From Neocallimastix lanati (nom. inval.) (Eukaryota; Neocallimastigomycota; Neocallimastigomycetes; Neocallimastigales; Neocallimastigaceae): a stretch of DNA of 64,000 nucleotides. The translations under genes were made by a program, and so were the position numbers. Below, one piece after another: positions 11,424-22,010 of the stretch. The notes below the pieces were generated by a model. The model was given only the letters and a program-made list of their open reading frames with translations, made no database searches and was not told where the DNA came from. The stretch is from contig JACVTC010000120.1 in assembly GCA_016946835.1 (NCBI GenBank), positions 468,501 through 532,500 on the forward strand, in the 5' to 3' direction. Every line of letters starts with the position of its first letter. Position 1 is the first letter of the stretch.

Positions 11424-12107
11424 CTATTTTGCAGGTTCATCTTCAAGAAATGCGACTGTTCGTGAAAGAATTATTTTATTATTATTAATATCATATATTC
11501 TATATGCTGTATGATTAATTTCGTCATAACCTAAGAATACACCTGGTAGAGTTGTATTACAAAACTTCTTTCTGAATTGTTTAGGAACATAAAAGTACAC
11601 TCGACAACCGAAAACTTTAAGTCTATTATAATCTACCTTTTCGTTATACAATAATTCATATGGAATTTTATTATTATTACCTTTATGTGGTAATCGATTA
11701 TGAATATAATTAGCCGTTGCAACTGCATCCTTCCAAAATTTATGACTTAATTTAGCATCAGCTAACATTGCATCTCCATTAGATATCAATGTTCTGTGCA
11801 ATCTTTCTACTCTACCGTTTTGTTGGGGGTTATGTGGTACTGTGTGTTCATGAATTATTCCAGTTTTATTGTAAAACTCATTAAAATTATTATTGAAAAA
11901 TTCTGTCCCATTATCTGTTTTTATGTATTTAATATTATAATTTTTAAATATATTTTTAATTTGATTATACCAAATAATAAAAGCATTATATACATCGCTT
12001 TTATTTTTAACAAATAATACCCAACTATACCGTGTAAAATCATCGAGTATAGTTACAAAATATCTATTGTTATAAAATGAAAAATCAGGAGCCTTAACCA
12101 AATCCAT
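11424..12107 (-). pseudogene. Element C integrase core
   Basis: The 227-codon stretch begins MDLVKAPDFSFYNNRYFVTILDDFTRYSW and carries IKTDNGTEFFNN, the HNPQQNGRVERLHRTL block and the C-terminal FGCRVYFYVPKQFR and FLGYDEINH motifs. Acidic residues in ILDDF and TDNG and the Glu in GRVER correspond to the DDE triad of retroelement integrases. It lies between the protease/pre-integrase segment (12179-12661) and the Asn-rich linker, as expected in copia. Looks well preserved. Confidence 0.9.
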
Positions 12108-12178
12108 GTGTAAAAGTTCAAAAGGTTCCTTTGTATGATTGATTGATGGGTAATATGGTAAATTTGTAAGTTTTGATT

Positions 12179-12661
12179 TTAAACAAATTTTGGCGTAAAA
12201 TTAATTTTCTTTAATTTTTTTTTAATTAGGTCAATATTAGAATGACCAAATCTTCTATGCCATAGATTCAAACTTGAGTCATTCGTGGCATCTTCAATAT
12301 TATAACAAGTAACGTTATTGAAACTTGTAGATACATTACTTTTTGTTGTAAATATTTTGTAGACTTTAGATTCATTTGAATAACTTGTATATATTCTTTT
12401 TCCTTTATTATTATACAATAGAGCACACCTTTTATTATTGTATTTATTTTTATAGAAAACTATTTTATAATTGTCATCACTTAGATGATCAATTGATAAA
12501 AGACTTCTTTTAAAAGATGGAAAATATAGGACATCGTTTAATATTATTTTGTGGTTATTAATTAATCCTATATATTTACCTATTAATTTTGATTCAACGA
12601 CATCACCATTAGCAAAATGAATATTAATATGGTGATCACACATTCTAAAAATTAATAACAT
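12179..12661 (-). pseudogene. Element C protease end and GAG-pre-integrase domain
   Basis: Conceptual protein shows HFANGDVVESKLIGKY and a beta-rich stretch typical of the back half of a copia protease, then LWHRRFGHSNIDLIKKKL, the hallmark of the GAG-pre-integrase domain (His/Cys zinc-binding N-terminal part of integrase). The protease cuts the polyprotein. The front half of the protease, with its DSGAS motif, lies in the gag block on the other strand near 13960. Confidence 0.8.
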
Positions 12662-12845
12662 AAATTCTTAATAGATTAAGAGTCTCAATCAGCTCAATAA
12701 TCTTACCATAATAACTAAACGATTATTAATAAAACATTAAAAAACATTTTTACCGAAATTTAAAAATTAAATTAATTTTGAAATTTCAAATTTAGAAAAT
12801 TAAAATTTAAAATTTAAATTACATTCAACATAAAAATTAAAAAAA

Positions 12846-13990
12846 ATGGAAGACAATTCAATTAACGTAGTTAATACTACTGCTACCAAAAGAGAACTCA
12901 CACCGAGCTACTATCCATTGTGGGCCTCAGAAATGGATCTCATGTTAACATCTAAAGGTTTAGATGATCATATATACGAAGAGAATGTAAAGATGATCAC
13001 CGAAAATTCGCCTGACTATAAGAAGGGCCATTGTAAGAAAGTCAGAGGTTCAACTAAATATTACTATGCCGAAGAAGTCACTGATGAAATGATTAAAAAC
13101 GATAACAAAACAAAATTTTTAATCAGTACCAATCTTGACGATAAAACCAAAAGTACAATAGATTTTAAGAATAAAACCGCTTACGAAGTTTGGAACCACT
13201 TACAAGGACTCTTTGTAAAGAACAACGAAGAAATAAAATTAGAGTCAAAAAGTTGAATACTTTAAAATACAATATAAATGATGATTTTGGAATATTTCTT
13301 TCTAAATTATTAAATACAATTGACAAGTTAGAAGAACTAGGTGAGTCAATAAGTGACGAAAGAAAATTTAATTATTTATATAATGCACTACCCAGCGACA
13401 TTGTTCAATTAATCAATGTGATATCATACCAAGATGACTGGAAGAAATGTTGTGAGCAATTAAAAAAGACTATTCCAAGATTAAAGTATTTACGAAGTTT
13501 AAAAAGTGATCAAGAAAAAATTAAGGTGTACAATTCAGAAATAAACAATCAACAAAATAACAAGAGGAAGGTTATATGTTTCAAATGTGGCAAAGCAGGC
13601 CATATAGCACGTGACTGTAGAGTCAAAACCCTCAGAAGAAGACAAAATAGCTACAAAAGATACAATAACTACAAAAGAAAATATGAAAATAAAGACCAAA
13701 GAAAGAAAAAAGAAAAGTATCATGCTGATAATGTTAAGGTAAACCTGGATAAAGAAGAAAGAGAAAACTATAATGAGATTTTTGATAATGCGTTATCCAT
13801 CGATTATAATGATGATAATATAAATCAATTGAATAGCGCAATTTCTGATAATAAGAAATTTCGTTGAATGGCGTAAGCCAGAAGGGCAAAATTTAAGTTA
13901 TTATACTGCCCAAAACCAAAAACCCAATATTAATAACAGTAACATCACAATATGGACTTTAGACTCTGGGGCGTCATATCACATGACCCA
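12846..13990 (+). pseudogene. Element C gag and protease start, on the opposite strand to pol
   Basis: The block starts at ATG 12846 after a leader with AGAGTCTCAATCAG (about 12680). The first part (136 codons, SYYPLWASEMDLMLTSKGL...) and second part (NDDFGIFLSKLLNTIDKLEELG, PRLKYLRSLKSDQ) form a copia UBN2-type gag. A CCHC knuckle CFKCGKAGHIARDC is at 13577-13618, then Lys/Arg-rich sequence and the protease motif LDSGASYHMT near 13960. Gag builds the particle and the knuckle binds RNA. The same leader and gag recur as a fossil at 30060-31025. It lies on + whereas the rest of the element is on -. Broken. Confidence 0.85.
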
Positions 13991-14017
13991 TGTCAGAGAA
14001 AATTTAGTAGATACACA

Positions 14018-14295
14018 TGATCACTTTATTAATTATATATAATTATTATTATATTTTTTGTTAAAGGTTACTTTAATTTTAATTATATGATTATAATCAT
14101 TTACATTTCTTAAAAATTTAATTTAACTATATTTGTTTATACATGTAAAACTCTGATGTATATCAGGCATGCGCCTCATACATCTACATAACATACATAT
14201 TTAATTTATAATTAAATATAAATAAATATACTAATCTAAGTTAAATATACCAAATTATTATTGATTATTTAAGATATTAAACTTTATTTCTAACA
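14018..14295 (-). repeat. 5' LTR of copia element C
   Basis: Reading the minus strand it begins TGTTAGAAATAAAG at 14295 and runs to about 14018, nearly identical to 7979-8250. The outer flank is the ACACT duplication at 14296-14300. Confidence 0.85.
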
Positions 14296-14300
14296 ACACT

Positions 14301-15004
14301 TAATACAACACTTAAATTATTTTTAATTTAACTTTATTTAATATAAACTATTATTAATATAAGCTAAAGTATTGTACTACTTTGTTCTTTTTATACAATT
14401 AAAATAGTTATTTGATTGGATTAGATTTAATAAAAATTTAATAAAAATTTAATTATAAAAATATAATAATAAAAATATAATAAATTATTAAAATATTATT
14501 AAAGTATTACAATATTATTAAAGTATTACAATATTAAATGAAAATAATAATTAATACATTTATCAAATTTATTATAACTAAATTTTATAATTATTTTAAT
14601 GTTTTAATATTTTTTATTTAATTTAATTGATATTAATAATCTTTAATAATTAATAATTAATTATAATTTTAATTATTTATTTGTTCCGTAATATTATTTT
14701 GTAATAATTTAATTATAAAATTAGACATAATTAAATTTTTAATCATTAATATTAGCTCTAAACGCTAATATAAAAGGTTAGAAAAGAATCATACTTTCCT
14801 ATGATTCAGATCTAATTTTTTGAGTTTATTATAGCAAATATAATAAACAAAACACAAAATATTGAAAAAGAGAGAGTTGTATTATTTTTTTACGAAAATC
14901 ATTTTATCAAAAAAATATTTTTATTAATATAAAAATTATTAAAAGTATTTATTATTATTATTTATTATATTTATTATATTTGTTATATTTATTTTATCTG
15001 TTAT
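14301..15004. other. AT-rich spacer
   Basis: No gene is seen. There are short tandem-like repetitions such as ATATAATAATAAA and AAAGTATTACAATATT around 14430-14540, and a TTATTATATTTA-type run at 14945-15010. Confidence 0.5.
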
Positions 15005-15290
15005 ATTTATTATATTCGGTATAATAATAACTCTTGATTTCTCAAAGAGAACTCAAGAGCCTTATTTATACTTTTTTCAAAAATAATGTTAAATATATAA
15101 TGTGTTTTCTAATCTTAACAAATCTCTTATTTAGGAAAAGATTAGATAGAAAAACCTAGATAAGTTTCCAACTTATATTCTATCAATATCGATCATCGCA
15201 TTAATTAAGTTAAACCAATAATTACTTTCAAGTAATTGGAAAAAACCTTAAATTTACGAATATTTTCACCATCTTAAAATATTTATTATC
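15005..15290 (-). repeat. L3 LTR-like repeat with strong hairpin
   Basis: This is the reverse-oriented match to 4139-4500. On the minus strand a TATA-like AGTATAAATAAGG is followed at once by a hairpin whose arms are CTCTTGAGTTCTC and its partner (15031-15059), 13 positions per arm with one mismatch and a 3-base loop. The rest holds the shared ATCTAATCTTTTCC / TTGTTAAGATTAG inverted blocks. Confidence 0.55.
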
Positions 15291-15299
15291 TATAATAAT

Positions 15300-16485
15300 T
15301 ATTTTCTTTTTCAAATATTCTTTAATAGCAATATTATTATTAAATTCTTCCACGTTAGTATTATTATTATAATCATTAGTTGTAACAAAAGTTATTTCAT
15401 TTTCATTAAAATTATTTTCAATAGAATCTTTATTTAAGATATAATATTTTCCAAATTATTATTATCTTTAATTTTGTTTAAATTAATAATATTTTTTTAT
15501 TATAGTTATAATTAATTTTAGAATTACATGTATTAAAATTATTATTGTAAGAATTTTCAGAAATATTATTTAAAGAATTTTTATCATAATTATTTTCATA
15601 AAAATTTTTAGAAAAATTTTTAATACAATTTTTATTAATATTATTATAATTAATTTTTCAGAAAAATTTTTAATATTATTTTGATTATAGTTACAAAATT
15701 CTTTTGAAAATTTTTTAATATCATTATTACTATTATTATAATTATTCAAATTTTCTAAATAAAAATTTTTGTCATTATTATTAAAATTTTCATAGTATTA
15801 ACATAGGAGTTATAAAATTTTAAAAATATAATTATTATTATTATTATTATTATCTAATTTATTTAAGGAATTAATTATATCATTATCTAAATTATTTTTA
15901 TTAAATTTTCTCTTGAAATAACATCCAATTTCTTGCGCCGTCTCTCAAACGAGATTTGATAAAGTTTATTTTTACTTCTTCTGGTAATCCTAAGCTGGGA
16001 TAAGATGAGAAAGTATCTTCACATAATTGACAGAATAAATCTGTGTCATTAGTGTTACCCGAAAAGAATCCAGGTTCAGGTACTTGTTGTAAATTATTAG
16101 AATAACTATTTTTCATGATAACATCATTGTCTTCATAGAAACGTCTGGTAGAAATAGATGCGTTATCATCTTGATTTTGTAGTACAGTTTGGCTAGAAGA
16201 GAGTTCATCATTAGTACCAATTTTTATATCTAATTTTTCATTAAATATTTTAGTTAAATTAGAAAGTTGATTAATAATATTTTTATTATCTCTGTAAAAT
16301 GTATAAAGTTTTTTCTGTAAGTCCCGGTTATATTTATTAAAATCTTCTTTTAATAAAAAACTATCATTAACAGATGAAGCCAAATCCGATATTGTAACTT
16401 GGGCGTCAGACCTTAATTTATTAACTTCTGACATTGGGGCAATGTCAGGTATTGAACTAGCCCAGACGTTCGTATAATAAGACAT
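15300..16485 (-). pseudogene. Ty3/gypsy gag with Asn-rich tail
   Basis: The 194-codon stretch 15901-16485 starts MSYYTNVWASSIPDIAP close downstream of an LTR. It has a helical segment (DLQKKLYTFYRDNKNIINQ) and then the start of a retrotransposon gag domain: PGFFSGNTNDTDLFCQLCED...ARNWMLF. Gag is the structural protein of the particle. Continuing down to about 15300 is low-complexity Asn/Lys-coding sequence. The N-terminal helical part resembles the fossil at 29600-30050. No pol follows, so this is a fragment; broken. Confidence 0.75.
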
Positions 16486-16519
16486 ATCAAGGTAGCAACA
16501 AAAACTAAGGTAAGGTTAT

Positions 16520-17219
16520 TGTTAAGATTTTGATATATTTTATATTTTAAATTTAAATAAAATAATATGTTTAATTAAAATTTTACTAAGTCAATATGTC
16601 TATATAGATATATAATAATAATAAATATTTAAATGGTTTAGTTTAATAAGAATTTATTTATAATAAACTTTAATAATTAAAATTATTTGATTATTTTTTA
16701 TTTATAATAATTTCTCTTTATTTAATAATTAAATATCTATAAACCATTACTATTAAGGTAATTTTACAATAACCTTACAAAGAACATAAAAGATAGAATT
16801 TTACATCTTTCTTTTATACTTTGTAAGTTCCATAATAATAATATTTAATTATAAGATATTAATAATATAGTAATATAAATATTAATAAAATATAAAGATA
16901 AATTTAATTATATAATTAATTTGAAAATCGAAATTAATATAGATATGTCGTAAACATATATAAAAACATAATATAAATAAAATAAACGTGACGTCAAATG
17001 TAGAATTGAAATTAATTATTAATATAAATCTTATTTATTAATATTTTCAGAATTATTAGGCCTAAGAAAACCCTTTAAATATTAAACAAGAATTTATATT
17101 AATTATTAATTATTTAAATATATATATTATTTATACTTAAATAAATAATATTTTTAATTATTGAAATGTAAATGACGGAAATTGAGATTAAAATTCAGAA
17201 TTCAGTTATAATTTCAACA
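16520..17219 (-). repeat. L2-family LTR upstream of gypsy gag
   Basis: Reading the minus strand it begins TGTTGAAATTATAAC at 17219 and ends AATCTTAACA at 16520, about 700 bp, matching the solo LTR at 4702-5403 throughout. The gag start codon (16485) lies about 35 bases past its end, with a leader containing ATAACCTTACC. This identifies it as a 5' LTR. Confidence 0.8.
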
Positions 17220-17255
17220 AATAAGAGTATTTAAAAGGAAATACATAGTATTTAG

Positions 17256-17900
17256 TGACACCCCTTATCAACAAAATCTGTAAAAGATACATGGTAACAT
17301 TAAACTTATCCAATAATAATTCTCTGGTTACGTAATGTATATGTAAACAGTTAGCAATTACAGCTAATCAAATAAAATCTTTATTTTAATTTCATACATT
17401 AAATTTATTATTTTATAAGTTTATTATATTAATAGTTATTTAGTTATAAATAGTTTTATTAATTGATTAGTAAATTGGGTTAAATTAAATTATTTTACCA
17501 ATTATTAAATTATTTGTATATATAAAATAACTGTACTTGTAATTGTAACGCACTAGCGTTACTATTAATGTAAATTGTTATAAATAAATATTAATATATT
17601 AATAAATAAAAATTAATTATTAAATAAATAAAAATATCTTAGTGTAAGCCCAGTAACTAATAACAAATAGAGTTATAAAGTGCTGCGCTATATTCTTAAG
17701 TGTTTAAAGTAAATAATTATAGTTAATTTTAGTGTTTATTTTAACAACTCGAATAGAGAGGTGTTAAATTATCTTAGTCTTTAAAATAGTTATTATTCGT
17801 TATATTAGTTAATAATAAACTTACCTTTTACAAATGATACAATATAAGTAATAAAGTATCAATTTCTTATTTTTATTTTAATGGGGTCGAGCAAATAGGG
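17256..17900 (+). repeat. L4 gypsy LTR, plus orientation
   Basis: This starts near TGACACCCCTTATC and aligns with the reverse complement of about 25640-26435: shared GATACATGGT, GTTAGCAAT, GTAAGCCCAG, AGAGAGGTGTT and ATTATCTTAGTCTTTAAA blocks in order. The strand is opposite to the copy at 25640-26435. Boundaries are approximate. Confidence 0.6.
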
Positions 17901-19500
17901 AATTTATAAAATAATATATTCCAACTCAAAGTTAATGAATAATAATTTATACAAATAATAAATTTAATTATTTGTTTTTAAATCTTATATTTATTTATTT
18001 ATTTTATTTATATAAAAATTATTACAATTATAGATTTATTATTATATTCCTCTGAATATAGTAATTATTAATTATTCTTAACAATTTAATTTATATTAAT
18101 ATCTTTTTTTAACAAATTAACTTATAAATGAAGAATCCCAACTCTTATTCTTTAAATATATTTAATTAATCAACTATTTAATTAACTAACTATTTAAACT
18201 AATTTATAATTTCTCTAAAACTATTGTTTTTATCTCAATTAGAATTCCTTCTAAAAAAAACATTAAGAACTCAATTACTTTTTATTTAATTATTCTATTT
18301 TATACTAAATTATCTTAAATATTATTGGTTATTGGTACATTAAATTTTTATCTTTACTAATTTTTACATTTTTATATAATAATTAATTTGTATTTTGCTG
18401 TGGGTAACGTATCAAAACGCCTCCATTTAACTTTGACTTCGTCCCTTGAAGTCAATAATTAGTGATAAAATCAATATTAATAATATAAATCTTAATTTTT
18501 TTTTTTTTTTTTTTTTGGTAACTCATAATTTTATTTTTATTATATATATTGAATAATTTTACTTTCATCATATTATTTATTAAATTGAAATTAAAAAGAG
18601 ATTTCGAAATTTAAATTTTGAAATTTAAAATTGAATTATTAATAATATTATTGTATATATATGTATATCTATATTTATAATTTTCTTATGTGTATTGTTT
18701 ATATCTTAACGTGTCATTCATAATGTAATTTATTTTCATTGTCATTTAAAATAAAATAAATAAATAATAATAATAAAAAAAATAATTGAATATTGTATTA
18801 TTGTTTAAATATTATTATGTATACACAAGTGCTAAGTATATATATATCAGCTTAATTATTAATATTAATAATATTATTTATCATTTTTATTATGATATTA
18901 CTTATTTTCCAAAATAAATTATTTATATATTATTTTATATAATATATATTATATCTTTGTTATTCATAAATTGTCGGATTAAATTATACTATACTATATA
19001 TTATTTTATTATCTATTTTATATTATATTATCTAAGTTTTATATAAATTTTTTTATACTATTATACTATTTATATATATATTAATATTTCTAATTTATTT
19101 ACTATATTTTATATTACTTTATATATTTTATTCAATTATATATATTATCTTTTATTATATCTGCAATTGCTATTATTATTATTATTATCCTATATGATAT
19201 TATATTATTTATATTTTTTTTGTTATAAAGCTATTATATATTTATTCAATAATATTATTTTTATTATCTATTATATATGATTGCTGTTATTTATTTATAT
19301 ATATTCCATATCTTATTATTGATTATTATTATTAAATTTACTAATGATATTTATATTACTTTATATATTTATTTATCTATTTTTATATATATATATATTC
19401 ATTTTATCTATTGTATTTTTTTTTATATATTTTATATTTATCTGATTAATTTTATATATTTATATGTTATATATTTTATTTCTCATCATCTTCTATAATG
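17901..19500. other. AT-rich region with a possible gypsy polypurine tract
   Basis: Mostly low-complexity A/T sequence with TATATA runs and a poly-T of about 18 bases at 18495. On the minus strand, about 18405-18450 reads GGGACGAAGTCAAAG, then TTAAATGGAGGCG, then TGATACGTTACC, which resembles a gypsy 3' purine tract and LTR start; this could be the 3' end of the pol block at 19500-22010. No gene is seen; a hydrophobic reading frame at 19277-19498 is a by-product of TAT repeats. Confidence 0.35.
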
Positions 19501-22010
19501 GATGTTTCTATCAGCAACTTCTCCTATAATTGGGTCACAAACGGATACCGTGTTTAATTCTTGTTTTATAATCTTCAAAGGACCTGTAAAGAATGGGTCA
19601 AGTTTTCTTCTGTTAAACACCTTCACTAAGTACCAAGCCACCAGGCTTATAGTTACTTTTTAAACGTCTAATTTGTTTTATTCTGTCCATCCAAAGTTTA
19701 TTCGCGGTCTCAATGTTTCTAATAAATTCTCGGATCCATCTATCATGGATGATGAACTTCCTTAATACATATTCTTCTTCGTTTTCGAATTCGTTTCTCC
19801 GGTCTATATTCATAGATAATTCAAAAGGCTGAAGATCTCTGCGGCCATACAATAATTCGAAACTACTGTGTTTTGTAATTTCGCTTTTGCTCTTTCTTAG
19901 TGCCCATAACGCGTTATACAGTGTTTCATCCCATTGTTTATTATTCTCACCAAGTAGTCTAAGGTATTTGTAGATCTCACGGTTGCGGTTTTCCACCTCC
20001 CCGTTTGAGGTAGGATTATATGTTGTAATGTATTGCCCATATACATCATGCAAATCCAAAAATGCTTTTGTCTTATCCGATACGAATTGAGGTCCATTAT
20101 CTGTAACTAAAACTTCAGGAATTCCATAACGTGAGAATACCGACTTTAAAAACTTAATAACTTCTTCGGATTCAGTTGATTTAAGTGGCTCAGCTTCAGT
20201 CCACTTTGTAATATAGTCAAAAAGTACAATTATATATTTATTTCCATTTTTTGTGAGAGGAAGGGGCCCAACCAGATCTAATCCAACTTTGGAGAATGGA
20301 TATCCTGGTGGTGTCGCATTATTTTCAGTGTAGTGGTTAAGTGGTTGTCGACAAGTTTGACGCTTATGACAACACTTAATAAAGTTGATTATATCTTTTT
20401 TCATGTTCATCCAATAGTAGTCTCTCATTAAATGATAATAAATCTTATAAATTCTTTCATGTCCTATGTTATGTGCTGCATTAATAAGTTTTATTTGTTC
20501 AGTTTTATCTTTAAAAATCCTTCTGAGCTTACCATCTTGTTTATAATACTCAATACCATTTATATTAATAATTTTCTTTTTAATAAATTCTCTCATATAT
20601 GTGTTAATAGTATCAGAATCTAAATCCGCAATAACATTAGAAGGTAAATTATTATGATTAATAATTATATTAATAGTTTCCATAGGTTGATCCGAAACTG
20701 GTTTGTAAGAAGAAATATTATTCATAATTAAATCATTAATATTAATATTATTATTATCATCATCATTATTATTAAGTGTTACCATTCTTGATAGTGCATC
20801 AGCAAAAAAAATATTCTTGCTTTCTTCATATGCTACTTGAACATTTAAAATACTGAGTTCAGTAATCCATTTCAAGTGACGGCTGTTGGTTGGTTCTCTC
20901 TTAGCAAATATATATACAAGTGGTTTATGATCAGTATAAATCATTGTATTAAACGGGCTTCCAGAAATATATGGTTTAAATTTTTGAACACAGTGATAAA
21001 CTGCTTTTCCTTCAAGGTCCGTTATACTGTAATTAAGTTCTGATTTAGACAAGGTACGACTTTAAAAGTAAATTGGGACTTCTATACTATCTTGGTTCTT
21101 TTGTAACAATACACCTCCTAGACCATCACGAGAAGAGTCAGTTCTAATAATAAACGGTTTTTAATGATTAGGAGCTGTTAAAATAGGTGCTTCAATTAGC
21201 TTATTCTTTAATAAATGAAATGAGTTAGTACAATCTTCAGTCCAACAAAAAGGTGCGTCTTTCTTCAATAGTTGATATAAAAGCTTTGCAATCATGGCGA
21301 AATTTTTGATAAATTTTCTATAATACGAAACTGCTTCTAATAACGACCTTACCTGTTTCAAATTCTTCAGAGGTAGCCATTGATATAACTTTTACCTTGT
21401 CATTTAAAGGAGATAATCCTTTTGTGGAAAGCAAATGCCCTAAGATTTTGACTTCAGTTTGAAAGAAAGAACATTTTTCCAAATTTATTTTTAATTCATT
21501 TTCTTGTAAAATTGTAAATACCTTATGTAAGTGACAAATATGTTCATCTAAACACTTTAAAAATATAATTAGATCTTCAATATACACGAACATGCAGTCT
21601 TCTATCAAATCAAAGAAGATACGATTCATCTCTCTTTGAAAAGTGGCGGGAGCATTGCAAAGTCCAAAGGGCATTACACGGAAGTTGTAGTTGCCAAACA
21701 TAGTTGTAAAAGCGGTTTTATCCCGGCTGTATCCATGGGAATCTGGTGATATCCAGTGTATAAATCAATAGTGGATAGAAATTTTATGTTATCACCAGCT
21801 AATGATAGAATATCGTCAATAAGAGGTAAAACATATGAATCTTTTATAGTTAAATCATTTAATTTTCGATAATCTACACATGACCTCCAATCTTTATTCT
21901 TTTTTTGGACTAAAACAATAGGTGAAGACCATTGAGAAGAGGATGGTTCGATAAGCCAGTCTCTAATTAGTTTCTTCAATATTTTCTTTAAAGCTTTGGT
22001 TTGATCTTTG
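19500..22010 (-). pseudogene. Ty3/gypsy pol fossil G1 (RT, RNase H, integrase)
   Basis: On the minus strand RT comes first (SSSQWSSPIVLVQKKN, LSTIDLYTGYHQIPM, MPFGLCNAPATFQREMN, 21318-21979), then RNase H (FIIRTDSSRDGLGG-like at about 21120, LNYSITDLEGKAVYHCV, MIYTDHKPLVYIFAKREP and the HLKWITELS region), then integrase with the HHCC zinc finger (H-x4-H ... CCHKRQTC near 20350), KVGLDLVGPLPLT, VTDNGPQFVSDKT and the ALRKSKSEITKHSSFELLYG end. Integrase last identifies Ty3/gypsy. The RNase H/integrase part (19613-21052) is long and readable. Broken, with several breaks. Confidence 0.9.

Larger units (their letters stand above)
7939..14300 (-). mobile_element. Ty1/copia element C, young, LTR-bounded, with 5-bp TSD
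   Basis: The element is bounded by the perfect target duplication ACACT at 7939-7943 and 14296-14300. LTRs lie at 7944-8250 and about 14018-14295, both in minus orientation and differing at only a handful of positions by eye, which implies recent insertion. Pol (protease end, integrase, RT, RNase H) runs on the minus strand from about 12660 down to 8257, ending in a purine tract (CTTTAGGGGGAA) next to the LTR. The gag block (12846-13990) lies on the plus strand, opposite to pol, between the same LTRs. Most of the element is present and readable; it is broken by rearrangement and a few further breaks. It belongs to a different copia family from A, B and E. Confidence 0.9.

Noticed and set aside
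19277-19498. 73-codon hydrophobic frame that looks like a membrane protein
   Set aside because: Made of TAT/ATT-derived Tyr, Ile, Phe and Leu in low-complexity sequence; expected by base composition.
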